From: Caulobacter flavus
Lineage (GTDB): Bacteria > Pseudomonadota > Alphaproteobacteria > Caulobacterales > Caulobacteraceae
Assembly (NCBI RefSeq): GCF_003722335.1
Contig: NZ_CP026100.1
Span: 4,748,001 to 4,812,000 of the forward strand
Reading direction: 5' to 3'
Length of the DNA stretch: 64,000 bases
Both the position numbers and the translations under genes were made by a program. This document shows, in pieces, positions 17,089-24,583 of the stretch (the stretch's first letter is position 1; every line of letters starts with the position of its first letter). The notes beneath the pieces were generated by a model. It searched no databases. It worked only from the letters and a program-made list of their open reading frames with translations, and was not told the origin of the DNA.

Positions 17089-17763
17089 ATGAAGGGCCCC
17101 CTGAACAGCGTCGAGCCCCATGGCGACTGGGCCCCGGGGCTGCAGAAGGCGCGGCTTTACGAGCTGATCCTGCAGGACATCATCCTGGGCGAGCTGCCAC
17201 CGATGCAGGTGCTGGAGGAAAAGGCCCTGGCCGTCCGCTACGCCGGCGGCGTGGCCGGGGTGCGCGAGGCGCTGGGACGGCTGGCCATCGAGGGACTGGT
17301 GGTGCGCCGGCCGCGCGTGGGCACGATCGTCGCGCCTATGGACGTCGCCGAGATCGAGCACGCCTTCGAGGTGCGGCGGATGCTGGAAGGCCGCACGGCC
17401 GCCCTGGCCGCCCGCAACCGCCGTCCGGCCGACCTGGTGGCGATCACCGCCGCCTTCGAGGGCGCCGAGGCCGCGATCGAAGCCGGCGACTTCCGGGCCA
17501 TGCTGGCCATGGACCATGCCTTCCACCGCGCGGTGGCCTTCGCGGCCCAGAACCCCACCCTCGCCCGCTTCGTCATCGCCCTGCAGAACGTCGCGACGCG
17601 GTTCTGGATCTGGCAGATGGAGAAGCAGACGCCGGAGGAGCAGATGGCCGACGTGGTGCTGCACCGGGCCCTGGCCCAGGCCATCGTCGACCGCGATCCT
17701 GCCGCCGCCGAGGCCATCTGCGCCCAACTGATCGGCGAGCCGCCCAGCGCCCAACGCGCCTGA
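17089..17763 (+). CDS. GntR-family regulator, FadR/FCD subfamily
   Basis: The protein has 224 residues from ATG 17089. The N-terminal winged helix includes YELILQDIILGELPPMQVLEEKALA and GVREALGRLAIEGLVVRRPRVGTIVAP. The C-terminal FCD helical domain contains FEVRRMLEGRTAALAARNR and AMDHAFHRAVAFAAQNP, with the acidic and His residues that bind metal in FCD proteins. An earlier in-frame ATG at 17008 sits inside a probable operator and -10, so I reject it. It probably autoregulates and may also control ribD. The ligand is unknown. Confidence 0.85.
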   Translation: MKGPLNSVEPHGDWAPGLQKARLYELILQDIILGELPPMQVLEEKALAVRYAGGVAGVREALGRLAIEGLVVRRPRVGTIVAPMDVAEIEHAFEVRRMLEGRTAALAARNRRPADLVAITAAFEGAEAAIEAGDFRAMLAMDHAFHRAVAFAAQNPTLARFVIALQNVATRFWIWQMEKQTPEEQMADVVLHRALAQAIVDRDPAAAEAICAQLIGEPPSAQRA

Positions 17764-17809
17764 CATCGCCCATGATGGGCGAAAAATAGGCCGACCCCGG
17801 GTTGCGCAT

Positions 17810-17824
17810 TGTTACGTTATAACA
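17810..17824. promoter_or_regulatory. Zur-type operator upstream of the zinc receptor gene
   Basis: TGTTACGTTATAACA matches 12 of the 14 defined positions of the known Zur box TGTTATANTATAACA, and has 5-base arms TGTTA/TAACA. It overlaps GTTATAAC (17816-17823), a 7-of-8 match to the Caulobacter -10 element, so zinc-loaded Zur would block RNA polymerase. It lies 41 bases before the start of a His-rich TonB-dependent receptor. Confidence 0.7.
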
Positions 17825-17864
17825 TAGTTGACCTGCGATCGTTTTCAGATGGGGTCAGCGTTCC

Positions 17865-19913
17865 ATGCAACTTCGAAGCATCCTTCTCGCCGCCGGCAGC
17901 CTCTCGGCCTTCGCCGCTCCGACCTGGGCGCTGGCGGCGCAATCGGGCCCCGGCGCGACCGACGTCGAGGGCGTGGTGGTCACCGCCGACCCGCTGGGCC
18001 GCTCGGGCAAGGAGGTGATCTCCAGCGTCGCGGTGCTGACCGGCGAGGAACTGGTGCAGCGCCGCCAGGCGACGCTGGGCGAGACGCTGAACGGCCTGCC
18101 CGGCGTCAATTCCGACACCTTCGGCGGCGGCGCCAGCCGGCCGGTGATCCGTGGCCAGACCGCCCCGCGCGTGAAGGTGCTGAGCGAGGGCGCGGCGCTG
18201 ATGGACGCCTCGGAGGTGTCGCCCGACCACGCCGTCTCCGGCGAGCCGCTGCTGCTGGACGGCGTCGAGATCCTGCGCGGCCCCAGCGCCCTGCTCTACG
18301 GCGGCGGCGCGATCGGCGGGGCGGTCAACCTGATCGACCGCAAAATCCCGACCCAGATCCCGCCCCTGGGCGGCGACGGCGTGGCCGAGGTGCGCTTCGG
18401 CTCGGCCGACAACGAGCGGGCCGGCGTCCTGGGCCTGACGGCGGGCGTGGGCCAGTTCGCGGTGCGCATCGAGGCGGCCGGCCGCAAGGCCGACGACTAC
18501 GAGGCTCCCGACTTCGACAGCTCGACCGTGCCGGGCACCTTCAACCGCACCTCGACGGCGACCCTGGGCCTGTCGTGGATCGGCTCGCGCGGCTATCTCG
18601 GCGCGGCCTACACCCAGCAGGACAGCAAGTACGGCCTGCCCGGCCACAGCCACGAGTACGAGTCCTGCCACCCGCACGGGACCACCCTGCACTGCGGCGG
18701 CCACGACGATCATGGCGACGAGGACGACCACGATCACGACCATGAGGGCGAAGAACACGGCGCGCCGGTCGTCGACCTGCTGAGCAAGCGCCTCGACGTG
18801 CGCGGCGAGATCAACGACCCGTTCGCCGGCGTCGAGCGTATCCGCCTGCGGGCCGGCTACACCGACTATCGCCATCACGAGATCGAGGAAGGCGCGATCG
18901 CCACCACCTTCGGCAACGAGGGCTACGACGCCCGGGTCGAGGTGCAGCACGCGCCGATCGGCGGCGTGCGCGGCGTGGTCGGCGTGCAGGTGGGCAAGAG
19001 CGACTTCTCGGCCGTCGGTGAGGAGGCCTTCATTCCGCAAAGCCGCACCAAGACTTCGGCGCTGTTCGTGGTCGAGGAATACGTGGCCGGCGACTGGCGC
19101 TTCGAAGGCGCCTTGCGCCAGGAGTGGCAGGACGCCAGCGCGCTTGGCCGCGCGGACGCCGAGCACAAGCCGTTCTCGGCCTCGGCCGCGGCCAGCTGGA
19201 CCTTCACGCCGGGCTACGTGGCCTCGCTGTCGGTCGCCCGCTCGCAACGCGCCCCCAGCGCCCAGGAGCTCTATGCCCGGGGCGTGCACCTGGCGACCAA
19301 CACCTACGAGATCGGCTCGGCCGACCTGGACGTCGAGACCGCCGCATCGGTCGAACTGGGCCTGCGCAAGACGCAAGGGGCCACGACCTTCTCGGCCAGC
19401 GTCTACCGCTACGAATACGACGGCTACATCTATGCCGACACGCTGGACCGCTACGAGGACTTCCGCCTGGTGCGCTACGCACAGGACGACGCCCGCTTCA
19501 CCGGCGTCGAGGGCCAGGTGACGCAGAAGCTGAAGCCCTGGCTGTCGGTGACGGCGTTCGGCGACTACGTGCGGGCCAAGCTGAAGGACGGCGGCGGCGA
19601 CCTGCCGCGCGTTCCGGCCGGCCGCCTGGGCCTGCGGGGCGACGCCAAGAGCGGCGCCTGGAGCGGGAATGTCGAGTACGTGCGGGTCTTCGACCAGGAC
19701 CGCGTCGCGGTCTTCGAAAGCGAGACCCCGGGCTACGACATGGTCAACGCCACCCTGGCCTACGACCTGCCGATGGGTCCGGTGATCGGCCAGATGTTCC
19801 TGCGCGGAACCAACCTGCTGGACGAGAAAGCCCTGAACCACGCTTCGTTCGTCAGCACCGCAGCCCCGCTGCGCGGGCGAAACCTGGTGCTGGGCCTGCG
19901 GGCGCTGTTCTAG
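17865..19913 (+). CDS. znuD: Zinc-type TonB-dependent receptor, ZnuD-like
   Basis: The protein has 682 residues: signal peptide to about 25, plug domain about 45-160 (EILRGPSALLYGGGAIGGAV), then a beta-barrel ending RALF. Between about 261 and 298 an extracellular loop holds at least a dozen His with Asp/Glu and two Cys (SCHPHG, LHCGGH, DDHDHDHEGEEHG). This His-rich loop is the hallmark of ZnuD zinc receptors. With the Zur-like box upstream, the gene most likely imports zinc across the outer membrane under zinc limitation. Cobalt or nickel cannot be excluded. Confidence 0.85.
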   Translation: MQLRSILLAAGSLSAFAAPTWALAAQSGPGATDVEGVVVTADPLGRSGKEVISSVAVLTGEELVQRRQATLGETLNGLPGVNSDTFGGGASRPVIRGQTAPRVKVLSEGAALMDASEVSPDHAVSGEPLLLDGVEILRGPSALLYGGGAIGGAVNLIDRKIPTQIPPLGGDGVAEVRFGSADNERAGVLGLTAGVGQFAVRIEAAGRKADDYEAPDFDSSTVPGTFNRTSTATLGLSWIGSRGYLGAAYTQQDSKYGLPGHSHEYESCHPHGTTLHCGGHDDHGDEDDHDHDHEGEEHGAPVVDLLSKRLDVRGEINDPFAGVERIRLRAGYTDYRHHEIEEGAIATTFGNEGYDARVEVQHAPIGGVRGVVGVQVGKSDFSAVGEEAFIPQSRTKTSALFVVEEYVAGDWRFEGALRQEWQDASALGRADAEHKPFSASAAASWTFTPGYVASLSVARSQRAPSAQELYARGVHLATNTYEIGSADLDVETAASVELGLRKTQGATTFSASVYRYEYDGYIYADTLDRYEDFRLVRYAQDDARFTGVEGQVTQKLKPWLSVTAFGDYVRAKLKDGGGDLPRVPAGRLGLRGDAKSGAWSGNVEYVRVFDQDRVAVFESETPGYDMVNATLAYDLPMGPVIGQMFLRGTNLLDEKALNHASFVSTAAPLRGRNLVLGLRALF

Positions 19914-19927
19914 GACGGCGCAAACTT

Positions 19928-19958
19928 GGAGACGCCATCCCCCTCCCCGGGCGTCTCC
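19928..19958 (+). terminator. Hairpin after znuD
   Basis: GGAGACGCC and GGCGTCTCC form a perfect 9-base stem with a 13-base C-rich loop, 15 bases after the znuD stop. No U-run follows, so it may act as an mRNA 3'-end stabiliser or a Rho-assisted terminator. Confidence 0.55.
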
Positions 19959-19962
19959 AACC

Positions 19963-20081
19963 ACTCGTCATCCCGGCCGCAGCGTAGCGGAGAGCCGGGA
20001 CCCAGGAGCCGGCGCATTGCGGTCGCGCCTGGGTCCCGGGTCTGCGGACCGCTTCGCGGTCCTTCGCCCGGGATGACGAGT
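19963..20081. repeat. REP-like long inverted repeat
   Basis: ACTCGTCATCCCGG (19963-19976) and CCGGGATGACGAGT (20068-20081) are perfect 14-base inverted arms. Inside, GCCGGGACCCAGGAG and CGCCTGGGTCCCGGG pair as well, giving a long cruciform. The element fills the gap between two convergent genes. The CGTCATCCCGG end is a common motif of dispersed intergenic repeats in alphaproteobacteria. Confidence 0.75.
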
Positions 20082-20082
20082 T

Positions 20083-22392
20083 TTAATCCGCCTTGGCGAC
20101 CACGGCGCCCGGCGTGATCTTCACGCTGTGCACGGCCCACATCGGCTCGATGGCCTTGCTGGCGAAGGTGAAACAGATGTCGCCCTTGCCGCGCGGCGGG
20201 GCGTCGACGACGATCTTGGTCAGGGCCGAGTTCCTGGACGCTTCCGTCAACGGCACGGTGGCCAGGCGCGGACCCTTGCAGCCGAAGCGCACCTCCAGCT
20301 CGCCCTCGGGACGCGACGGCGGCCGCACCGGCAGCGGCTCCAGCTTGTTGCCGAGCTGGAAGTTGTAGGGCAGTTGGCCGACCGTGACGGTCAGCTTGGC
20401 GCCGTTCGAGAGGTCGGCGTCCTTCCAGATCCAGCACGGATTGAGGATGTCGAGCAGGAAGGTCGCACGCTCGCCCTTGTCGTTGGCGCCATCGTCCTCG
20501 AGATTGAGGATCAGGCCCTCGGTGCAGCGGGTCAGCTGGTGCGAGCGGCGGGTCAGGGCGGTGTCGGCCGTGACGTTCCAGGCCCGCACGCGGCCCAGCG
20601 GATGCTTGCCCTGGAAGGTCCGGGCCTTCAGCTGGGCGCCGGCCGCAAGCTTCAGCGGCGCGGCGTAGCGCGGCGAGGCCGCCGTCGGCTCGGAGCCGTC
20701 GGTGGTGTAGCGCACCTCGCCGACCTGCAGGCCGGTGTCGAGGCTGGCGCCGATCTCGCCCCCCTTGGGCCAGTCGAAGGCCGCCTGCGGTTCGAACGGC
20801 ACGGTGTCGTAGGCCAGGCCCAGGTCGGACAGGCGGCCCAGCGTCGCCGGCAGGCGATCCTCGAAGCCGGCCCAGCCCTGCTTGTCGCGCGGGGTCCAGG
20901 CGTTTTCGGCCAGGGCCGCCAGGCGCGGGAACAGCATCGCCACCGCCCGCTCGTCGGTGCGGATGTGCTCGCTGAACATCGTGGCCTGCATGCCCAGCAC
21001 GTGCTTGTGCTGCTCGGGCGTCAGCTCGGACGGCTCGGCGTCGAAGGCGTAGACGGTCTTCAGCGTCGAGAGCTTGCCACGACCGGGCGGCTCGTCGGGC
21101 GAGGTGCTCTGGCGATGGTCGAAATAGAGAACCGGCCCCGGCGCCAGCACCGTGTCGTGGCCCTGCTTGGCGGCAGCGACCGCGCCCTCCAGCCCGCGCC
21201 ATGACATGACGGTGGCGTTGGGCGCCAGCCCCCCTTCTAGGATCTCGTCCCAGCCGACCAGACGGCGGCCCTTGGCGTTGAGATGCTTTTCGATGCGCTG
21301 GATGAAATAGCTCTGCAGGGCGTGCTCGTCGGCCAGGCCCAGTTCCTTCATGCGGGCCTGGATCTTGGGCGAGGCTTCCCACTGGGCCTTCAGCGCCTCG
21401 TCGCCGCCGACGTGGATGTATTCCGACGGGAAGATCGCCATCACCTCGTCGAGAACGTCCTCCAGGAAAGCGAAGGTCTCGTCGTCGACGTTGAAGATGT
21501 CGGGATAGACACCCCAGTCGGCCATGACGCGATCGGCCGCCGGGCGCGTACCCAGCCGCGGATAGCTGGAGATCGCCGCCTGGGCGTGGCCCGGCATCTC
21601 GATCTCGGGCACCACGACGATGCTGCGGGCGGCGGCGTAGGCGACGATCTCGCGCGCCTGGTCCTGGGTGTAGAAGCCGCCGTAGCGGACCTCCTCGCCC
21701 GAGGCCTTGTAGCCCGCCGCCCCGGCCGGACGCCGCCAGGCGCCGTGGTCGGTGAGGTTCGGATACTTCTTGATCTCCAGCCGCCAGCCCTGGTCGTCGG
21801 TCAGATGCCAGTGCAGCGTGTTGAGCTTGAGGCTGGCCATGCCGTCGATGATCCGCCTGATCGTCGGCAGGCTCTGATAGTGGCGGGTGCTGTCCAGCAT
21901 CAGGCCGCGCCAGGAAAAGCGCGGGGCGTCCTCGATGCTGATGGCCTGCACGCGGAGCGGCGCGCCGGCCTTGTCCTTGCCTTGTGCGGGGCCCGCCAAC
22001 TGCCACAGCGACACCGCGCCGTAGAACAGGCCCGCCTTGTCCTTGGCGCGGATCTCGGCGCGCCTGGACGAGACGTCGAGGGCGTAGGCCTCGCCTTCCG
22101 GGCCTGCGCGCGACAGCACGACGCCGCCGGCGCCGACGCCCTCCTTGATGGCGAGGCGCACGCCGCGCGTGGCCGCCAGGGTGTCGACCAGCCACTGTGC
22201 CGCGCCCCGGGCCTGCTCGTCGCCCGCCGGGATCCAGACCGTGTCGCCGGCGCGCAGGGTCAGCACGCCCTGGGCCGGCGCGATCCTGGCCGGAGCCGGG
22301 GTCACGGCGAAGGCCTGGGCGGCCAGGGCCGGCGCGGGCGCGAGGGCGGCGAGCGCGACGACAGCTGCGACGGGTCGTATGGACAAAGGCAT
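20083..22392 (-). CDS. Beta-N-acetylhexosaminidase, GH20
   Basis: The protein has 769 residues with a signal peptide (to about 25, APALA-AQ). A GH20b-like domain is followed by the GH20 catalytic barrel with LNTLHWHLTDDQGWRLEIKKYPNLT and the catalytic Asp-Glu pair D331-E332 in YIHVGGDEALK. The C-terminal third has a chitobiase-type domain (EVRYTTDGSEP) and a carbohydrate-binding-like tail. It removes terminal GlcNAc/GalNAc from chitooligosaccharides, glycans or muropeptides in the periplasm or outside. It starts 23 bases after the DUF1349 gene, in the same transcript. Confidence 0.92.
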   Translation of the reverse strand: MPLSIRPVAAVVALAALAPAPALAAQAFAVTPAPARIAPAQGVLTLRAGDTVWIPAGDEQARGAAQWLVDTLAATRGVRLAIKEGVGAGGVVLSRAGPEGEAYALDVSSRRAEIRAKDKAGLFYGAVSLWQLAGPAQGKDKAGAPLRVQAISIEDAPRFSWRGLMLDSTRHYQSLPTIRRIIDGMASLKLNTLHWHLTDDQGWRLEIKKYPNLTDHGAWRRPAGAAGYKASGEEVRYGGFYTQDQAREIVAYAAARSIVVVPEIEMPGHAQAAISSYPRLGTRPAADRVMADWGVYPDIFNVDDETFAFLEDVLDEVMAIFPSEYIHVGGDEALKAQWEASPKIQARMKELGLADEHALQSYFIQRIEKHLNAKGRRLVGWDEILEGGLAPNATVMSWRGLEGAVAAAKQGHDTVLAPGPVLYFDHRQSTSPDEPPGRGKLSTLKTVYAFDAEPSELTPEQHKHVLGMQATMFSEHIRTDERAVAMLFPRLAALAENAWTPRDKQGWAGFEDRLPATLGRLSDLGLAYDTVPFEPQAAFDWPKGGEIGASLDTGLQVGEVRYTTDGSEPTAASPRYAAPLKLAAGAQLKARTFQGKHPLGRVRAWNVTADTALTRRSHQLTRCTEGLILNLEDDGANDKGERATFLLDILNPCWIWKDADLSNGAKLTVTVGQLPYNFQLGNKLEPLPVRPPSRPEGELEVRFGCKGPRLATVPLTEASRNSALTKIVVDAPPRGKGDICFTFASKAIEPMWAVHSVKITPGAVVAKAD

Positions 22393-22415
22393 GGTCAGCT
22401 CCCAGCGGCCTCTTT

Positions 22416-23045
22416 TCAGAGGCTCTTGATCGTTATGTTTGAAATCCGGGCTTCGAAGCCCTTGCCGGCCGGCGAGGCGCACATGACGCCCAGGTCCACC
22501 GCGTCCGGCATCGGCAGGTGGCCAAGCCGCGTGTCGACGAAGGCCCCCTCGCCCACCGCATGGGCGCAGAACAGGGTCTGGCCCGAGCGCCGCAGCTTGA
22601 CCCGCACGGCCGGGGCCGTGGGGATCACCAGCGACGAGCCGTCGGACCAGTCGCGGGTGAAGACGGTGGCCGAGTGAAGCTCGCCCCCCAGGCGCTCGAC
22701 CCCGGTCTTCATCCAGAGGTCGGGCGCCAGGCGCAGCATCAGGCCGGTCTGGTCGGCGTCGGCGGCGTAGTCGCCGGCCAGGACGGCGGTCATCTCGAAG
22801 TCGCCGGACTGCCGGCGAAACCAGAAGTGGCCGTTGTCGATCAGCGGCCCGCCGGCCGTGCGACGCCAGAAGTCGGTTCCAGCCCCGGCCTCGCAGACCA
22901 GGGTCCCGTCGTTCCAGGCCCAGGTTCGCGGCGCGTTCAGCCATGACCAGCCGTCGGCGGCGCGGGCCATGGCCGGTCCGGCGAGGGCGACGGCGGCCGC
23001 TCCGGCCAGGACGCCGCGACGGTCGAGGACGGGCTCAGACGACAA
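22416..23045 (-). CDS. DUF1349 concanavalin-like protein with Tat-type signal
   Basis: The protein has 209 residues. The N-terminus has LDRRGVLAGAAAVALAGPAMARA, a twin-arginine-like signal. The mature part is a DUF1349 beta-sandwich with DFWRRTAGG, NGHFWFRRQSGDFEMTAVL, DQTGLMLR and DWSDGSSL. DUF1349 proteins are concanavalin-like and often accompany carbohydrate genes, but no catalytic function is established. It overlaps the permease gene by 11 bases and precedes the hexosaminidase. A role in binding a sugar substrate in the periplasm is a guess. Confidence 0.75.
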   Translation of the reverse strand: MSSEPVLDRRGVLAGAAAVALAGPAMARAADGWSWLNAPRTWAWNDGTLVCEAGAGTDFWRRTAGGPLIDNGHFWFRRQSGDFEMTAVLAGDYAADADQTGLMLRLAPDLWMKTGVERLGGELHSATVFTRDWSDGSSLVIPTAPAVRVKLRRSGQTLFCAHAVGEGAFVDTRLGHLPMPDAVDLGVMCASPAGKGFEARISNITIKSL

Positions 23046-24366
23046 GGCTCAGCCCCAGCACGCAGATCAGGCCGACGATGCCGACGACGCTCTCCATCAC
23101 CGTCCAGGACAGCAGGGTCTCCTTGAGGCTGAGGCCGAAATACTCCTTGAACAGCCAGAAGCCCGGGTCGTTGATGTGCGAGAACATCAGGCTGCCGGCG
23201 CCGATGGCCAGCACCATCAGGTTGGGATCGACGCCGGTCGTGGCCATCACCGGCTGGATCAGGCCGGCGGCGGTGAGGCCCGCGATGGTGGCCGAGCCGA
23301 GGGCGACGCGGATGACCATGGCGATCAGCCAGCCCAGCACCAGCGGGTGCAGCGGCAGGGAGCCCAGCCAGCCGCCCAGGGTGGCGCTGACGCCGCTGTC
23401 GACGAACACCTGCTTGAGCGCCCCGGCGCCGGCCAGGATCAGCAGGATCGAGGCCACGTCCTTGAGGGCGTCGCCATAGCGCTGCATCTGCATCGGGACG
23501 CCGATCCCGCGCAGCACGCCCAGGCTGAAGGTGGCGTAGATCAGGCACAGCGTCAGGACGACGGCGGGATGGCCGACGAAGCCGATCAGGTCGTGGGTCG
23601 GCGACGGGCCCCTGAAGGCGACCAACAGCGCCGTGGTGGCGGCGATCAGCACCACCGGCAGCAGCGCGGTCGTGAAACTGTTGATCGGGCCGGGGCCGGC
23701 GGCGGCCGGGGCCTCCTCGGCGGCGAACGGCGAGTCCGCGGCCGGTCCGCCCAGCGGCAGCAGGTTGACGCGCTTGAGCACCAGGGTCAGCAGCGGGCCG
23801 CCGACCATCAGGGCGGCGATGCTGACGATCAGGCCGTAGCCGAGGGTCAGGCCGGTGTCGGCGCCGAACAGGGTGACGAGGGCCGCCGGCGACGGGTGCG
23901 GCGGCAGGTAGCCGTGGGCCACCGACAGGCCCGACAGCAACGGCAGGCCCACATAGACCGGCGGCAGGTCAGCCCGCTTGGCGATCGAGAAGATCAGCGG
24001 GATCATCACCACGAAGCCAACGCTGTAGAACAGCGGGATGCCGACGATCAGGCCGGTCATGGCCATGGCCAGCAGGATGAAGCGCAGGCCCACCGCGCCG
24101 ATCAGGGCGCGGGCGATGCTCTGGGCGGCGCCGCTGTCGGCGATGGCGCGGCCGAACATGGCGCCCAGGCAGATGATCGCCACCAGGCCGCCCAGCATGT
24201 CGCCGACACCCTTCTCCAGCGACTTGGGGATCTGGGCCAGCGGCATGCCGAACATGACGGCGCCGCCGAGGGCCACCACAAGGAAGGCCAGGAACGGCGG
24301 GACCTTGCCCCAGGCGATCAGCACCACCAGCAGCGCGATCAACGCGACTACGCCAAGCACCATCAT
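23035..24366 (-). CDS. GntP-family permease (gluconate/D-serine type)
   Basis: The protein has 443 residues and about 12 membrane segments. GYLPPHPSPAALVTLFGAD and GSLMFSHINDPGFWLFKEYFGLS are signature stretches of the GntP family, which includes gluconate permeases and the D-serine transporter DsdX. The neighbours include an N-acyl-D-aminoacylase, RidA and a D-amino-acid dehydratase/aldolase, so a D-amino acid or N-acyl derivative is a more likely substrate here than gluconate. I start at the first of two tandem ATGs. Longer upstream readings pass through a strong hairpin. Confidence 0.88.
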   Translation of the reverse strand: MMVLGVVALIALLVVLIAWGKVPPFLAFLVVALGGAVMFGMPLAQIPKSLEKGVGDMLGGLVAIICLGAMFGRAIADSGAAQSIARALIGAVGLRFILLAMAMTGLIVGIPLFYSVGFVVMIPLIFSIAKRADLPPVYVGLPLLSGLSVAHGYLPPHPSPAALVTLFGADTGLTLGYGLIVSIAALMVGGPLLTLVLKRVNLLPLGGPAADSPFAAEEAPAAAGPGPINSFTTALLPVVLIAATTALLVAFRGPSPTHDLIGFVGHPAVVLTLCLIYATFSLGVLRGIGVPMQMQRYGDALKDVASILLILAGAGALKQVFVDSGVSATLGGWLGSLPLHPLVLGWLIAMVIRVALGSATIAGLTAAGLIQPVMATTGVDPNLMVLAIGAGSLMFSHINDPGFWLFKEYFGLSLKETLLSWTVMESVVGIVGLICVLGLSLVV

Positions 24367-24424
24367 GGTCGGACCACCCTGAGCCCCGCGGGCGACGTTT
24401 CGCTCCGCGGTGGAAGGAAAGAGC

Positions 24425-24464
24425 GATTCCCCGGCGCCGTGGGGTTTTGTGGCGCCGGGGAATC
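24425..24464. terminator. Strong hairpin between TBDR and GntP genes
   Basis: GATTCCCCGGCGCC and GGCGCCGGGGAATC form a perfect 14-base stem around a 12-base loop. No U-tract follows on the minus strand. It may terminate or attenuate read-through from the receptor gene, or process the mRNA so that the receptor and permease are made at different levels. Confidence 0.6.
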
Positions 24465-24548
24465 TAAAGCCGGACAAGGCAGGGGAAACCGCCTTGGGGC
24501 TGAGGCCCGGCCGCTTACCGGGGAGGGAGTGGCTTCGCGGCCGGTGAA

Positions 24549-24572
24549 GGGCGCGCTCGCAGAAGCGCGCCC
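24549..24572 (-). terminator. Hairpin just after the TBDR gene
   Basis: GGGCGCGCT and AGCGCGCCC form a perfect 9-base stem with a 6-base loop, 11 bases past the receptor stop on the minus strand. It lacks a U-run, so its terminator role is only probable. Confidence 0.5.
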
Positions 24573-24583
24573 CAACTCGACGA

